This document shows, piece by piece, positions 37,811 through 39,875 of a stretch of DNA of 39,875 bases. The position numbers were made by a program, and so were the translations under genes. The notes beneath the pieces were generated by a model, which saw only the letters and a list, made by a program, of their open reading frames with translations, was not told the DNA's origin and did no database searches. The DNA comes from Paenarthrobacter sp. PH39-S1 (GTDB taxonomy: Bacteria; Actinomycetota; Actinomycetes; Actinomycetales; Micrococcaceae): assembly GCF_030063245.1 (NCBI RefSeq), contig NZ_JASISR010000011.1, positions 1-39,875 of the forward strand, in the 5' to 3' direction. Each line of letters begins with the position of its first letter. The first letter of the stretch is position 1.

Positions 37811-39811
37811 ATGAGCATCAAGGCTGACAACGCAAGCGCAGGAACCTACCCGGCTTCGGAAAACCACTCCCCTGAAAACCCTGGCCCGAAAGTCACCGAG
37901 CAGGACGCGCGGAAGGTGGCCGAGGATGCGCGTGAGACCAGCTGGACCCGGCCGAGCTTCGCCAGGGGGCTCTACCTGGGCAGCTTCGACATCGCCCTGA
38001 TCCATCCGCACCCGGAGCCCACGGCGGACGACACGAAGCGCGGCGGAGAATTCCTGGGACGGCTGCGAACCTACTGTGAAACGCTGGACTCCGCCCGGAT
38101 CGAACGGGACGCGCTGATCCCGGATGAATACCTCGCCGGGTTGACCGAACTGGGCGTCTTTGGCATGAAGATTCCCCGTGAATATGGCGGCCTGGGCCTT
38201 TCCCTGACGTATTACGGTAGGGCGCTTCAGCTGCTCGGTTCCGTCCACCCGTCATTTGGCGCGCTGGTTTCCGCGCATCAGTCCATTGGCGTGCCGGAAC
38301 CGGTGAAGGTCTTTGGCACCGAGGAGCAGAAAAGGGAGTACCTGCCCCGCTGTGCCGCCGGCGCCATAACCGCGTTTTTGCTGACCGAGCCGGATGTGGG
38401 TTCTGACCCGGCGCGGATGGGCTGCACCGCCGTGCTCAGCGAGGACGGCTCCGAGTATGTGGTCGACGGCGTTAAACTCTGGACCACCAACGGGGTCATC
38501 GCCGAAATCGTGGTGGTGATGGCCACCGTGCCCCGGCACACACTGCCGGACGGAACACAGGCCAAGGGCGGCATCACGGCTTTCGTGGTGGAGGCGGACA
38601 CCCCCGGCGTCACGGTTGAAAACCGCAATTCTTTTATGGGCCTGCGCGGCATCGAGAACGGCGTGACGCGTTTCCATCAGGTGCACATCCCGGTAGCAAA
38701 CCGGCTCGGCCGTGAGGGCCAGGGGCTGAAGATTGCGCTGACCACGCTGAACACCGGCCGGCTGTCCATCCCCGGGATGTGCGCCGCGACCGGAAAGTGG
38801 ACCCTGAAGATCGCCCGCGAGTGGTCCAATGCCCGCACGCAGTGGGGCAAACCCGTGGGCGAGCACGAGGCCGTGGGCAAGAAGATCGCCTTCCTGGCCG
38901 CCACCGCTTTTGCCCTTGAAGCGGTGTTCGAACTCTCCGCGGAACTGGCCGATTCGGGTATGAAGGACGTCCGCATCGAGGCCGCCCTGGCCAAACTGTG
39001 GTCCTCGGAGATGGCTTATCGGTGTGCCGACGAGCTGGTGCAGATCCGCGGCGGCCGCGGCTACGAGACGGCGGCGTCGCTAGCGGCCCGGGGTGAGCGC
39101 GCTGTTCCGGCCGAGCAGTTGCTGCGCGATATGCGCATCAACCGGATCTTTGAGGGCTCCACAGAGATCATGCATCTGCTGATCGCCCGCGAAGCGGTGG
39201 ATGCGCATTTGAGCGCCGCAGGTGACCTGGCCTCCACCACCGCGTCGCTGCAGGACAAGGGCAAGGCCGCCGTCGCCGCGAGCGGTTTCTACGCCAAGTG
39301 GCTGCCCAAACTGGCCGTCGGAAGGGGCATGGATCCGCGCTCCTACAACGAGTTCGGCCCGCTGGCGAAGCACCTGCGCTACGTGGAACGCGAATCCCGC
39401 AAGCTGGCCCGGCAGACCTTTTACGGGATGGGCCGCTGGCAGGCAAAGCTGGAATACAAGCAGGCGTTCCTCGGGCGGATCGTGGACATCGGCGCCGAGT
39501 TGTTCGCCATGGCGGCCTGCTGCAGCCGCGCGGAGATGCTGCGCGTGAAGGATCCCGTGCAGGGCCGGTACGCGATAGAGCTGGCCGATGCGTTCTGCGG
39601 CCAGGCCCGGCTCCGCGTCGACGCGCTGTTCACGGACCTGTGGCATAACACGGACGACGGCGACAGGCGGCTTGCGTCGCAGGTGCTGGCAGGCGATTTC
39701 GGCTGGCTTGAACACGGCATCATCGACGTCTCGGAGGGCACCGGGCCGTGGATCTCCGACGCCGCCCCCGGCCCGAGCCGCAAGGAGAACCAGCGCCGCA
39801 GATACCGCTGA
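37811..39811 (+). CDS. Acyl-CoA dehydrogenase, long (VLCAD-like) form
   Basis: A 666-residue flavoprotein that oxidises acyl-CoA to trans-2-enoyl-CoA in beta-oxidation. After a 45-residue hydrophilic N-terminus come the N-terminal helical domain (about 75-190: EYLAGLTELGVFGMKIPREY), the middle domain (FLLTEPDVGSDPARMGCTAV, VDGVKLWTTNG), and the C-terminal FAD domain (NARTQWGKPVGEHEAVGKKI, QIRGGRGYETA). RINRIFEGSTEIMHL carries the expected catalytic Glu. An extra C-terminal helical domain of about 180 residues, as in VLCAD/ACAD9-like proteins, makes it longer than the usual 380-400. AAAGGG lies 6 nt before the ATG. Confidence 0.93.
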   Translation: MSIKADNASAGTYPASENHSPENPGPKVTEQDARKVAEDARETSWTRPSFARGLYLGSFDIALIHPHPEPTADDTKRGGEFLGRLRTYCETLDSARIERDALIPDEYLAGLTELGVFGMKIPREYGGLGLSLTYYGRALQLLGSVHPSFGALVSAHQSIGVPEPVKVFGTEEQKREYLPRCAAGAITAFLLTEPDVGSDPARMGCTAVLSEDGSEYVVDGVKLWTTNGVIAEIVVVMATVPRHTLPDGTQAKGGITAFVVEADTPGVTVENRNSFMGLRGIENGVTRFHQVHIPVANRLGREGQGLKIALTTLNTGRLSIPGMCAATGKWTLKIAREWSNARTQWGKPVGEHEAVGKKIAFLAATAFALEAVFELSAELADSGMKDVRIEAALAKLWSSEMAYRCADELVQIRGGRGYETAASLAARGERAVPAEQLLRDMRINRIFEGSTEIMHLLIAREAVDAHLSAAGDLASTTASLQDKGKAAVAASGFYAKWLPKLAVGRGMDPRSYNEFGPLAKHLRYVERESRKLARQTFYGMGRWQAKLEYKQAFLGRIVDIGAELFAMAACCSRAEMLRVKDPVQGRYAIELADAFCGQARLRVDALFTDLWHNTDDGDRRLASQVLAGDFGWLEHGIIDVSEGTGPWISDAAPGPSRKENQRRRYR

Positions 39812-39850
39812 CCCCAGTCCCGCCCCGCCGCCCCCAGCGGCCCCTTATTC

Positions 39851-39875
39851 CCCAAGTAGGTCGCAGTTTTTGGAC
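39851..39875. repeat. Dispersed palindrome copy 4, left arm cut by window end
   Basis: CCCAAGTAGGTCGCAGTTTT starts 40 nt after the acyl-CoA dehydrogenase stop. It resembles the left arm of copy 3 (CCCAACCAGGTCGCAC) and the family core. The right arm would lie beyond the window. Confidence 0.5.

Noticed and set aside
1-39875. Prophage or large genomic island
   Set aside because: No phage structural genes, integrase or plasmid functions were seen. Only one IS end and scattered pseudogenes are present, and the codon use looks uniform.

Overview
The window is GC-rich chromosomal DNA from an actinobacterium, most likely an Arthrobacter-like member of the Micrococcaceae. This rests on the high GC, frequent GTG/TTG starts, several apparently leaderless promoters, an actinobacterial-type dcd, fused CopD-CtaG and MrpA-MrpB architectures, and zinc-independent ribosomal protein paralogs. 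The species call is inference; there is no rRNA in the window. Most of it is ordinary core and metabolic DNA, broken by pockets of decay: truncated, frameshifted and deleted genes.

Left edge (1-1340): the 3' end of an IS1634-like transposase abuts a broken Mrp cation/proton antiporter operon. Only the first 19 codons of mnhC and the C-terminal MbhE/MnhB part of mrpA remain. 1341-6710: a UMF1-type MFS transporter, dcd (dCTP deaminase), kynA (tryptophan 2,3-dioxygenase), a KhtT/KhtU-like regulated cation:proton antiporter pair, and tRNA-Gly(CCC). 6711-8640: a VOC protein, then a decayed TetR / SnoaL-like / NAD(P)H-binding oxidoreductase cassette that still carries a perfect 10-6-10 operator palindrome.

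8750-18770: a small lysine-rich protein coupled to a carboxyethylornithine-synthase-like dehydrogenase, a second VOC protein, a divergent MFS/LysR pair, panD, an SRPBCC protein, an extended SDR, an AEC transporter, a membrane-anchored hypothetical protein, and an AbiEi-N/DUF559-like protein that seems to have lost its nuclease residues. 19001-23160: a two-gene unit of a CopD-CtaG fusion and an NHL-repeat thioredoxin-like protein. 23431-24816: hup, then the non-zinc ribosomal cluster rpmB-rpmG-rpsN. 25174-29604: an SGNH hydrolase, a small acidic protein, an overlapping pair (DUF7715/DUF3024-like fusion plus EVE-domain protein), and an MFS transporter.

29674-39811: a siderophore-interacting-protein remnant, a DUF6457-like protein convergent with an FdhF/YdeP-type molybdoenzyme, a CynX/NimT-type MFS, a glutathionyl-hydroquinone-reductase-like gene broken by one extra base, a VapBC module with odd features, a serine hydrolase, and a large acyl-CoA dehydrogenase.

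The most unusual structure is a dispersed ~66-bp palindrome family with an arm core CCCAACTAGGTAGCAGCA. Two copies (2843-2908, 23283-23348) are perfect 28-10-28 hairpins whose inner stems differ in sequence but each remain fully self-complementary. A degraded copy (19733-19800) lies in frame inside the NHL gene and contributes a peptide to it, and half of a fourth seems to start at the window end. The second candidate is the two-gene DUF7715-DUF3024 / EVE operon, whose ribosome binding site is partly folded into a hairpin.
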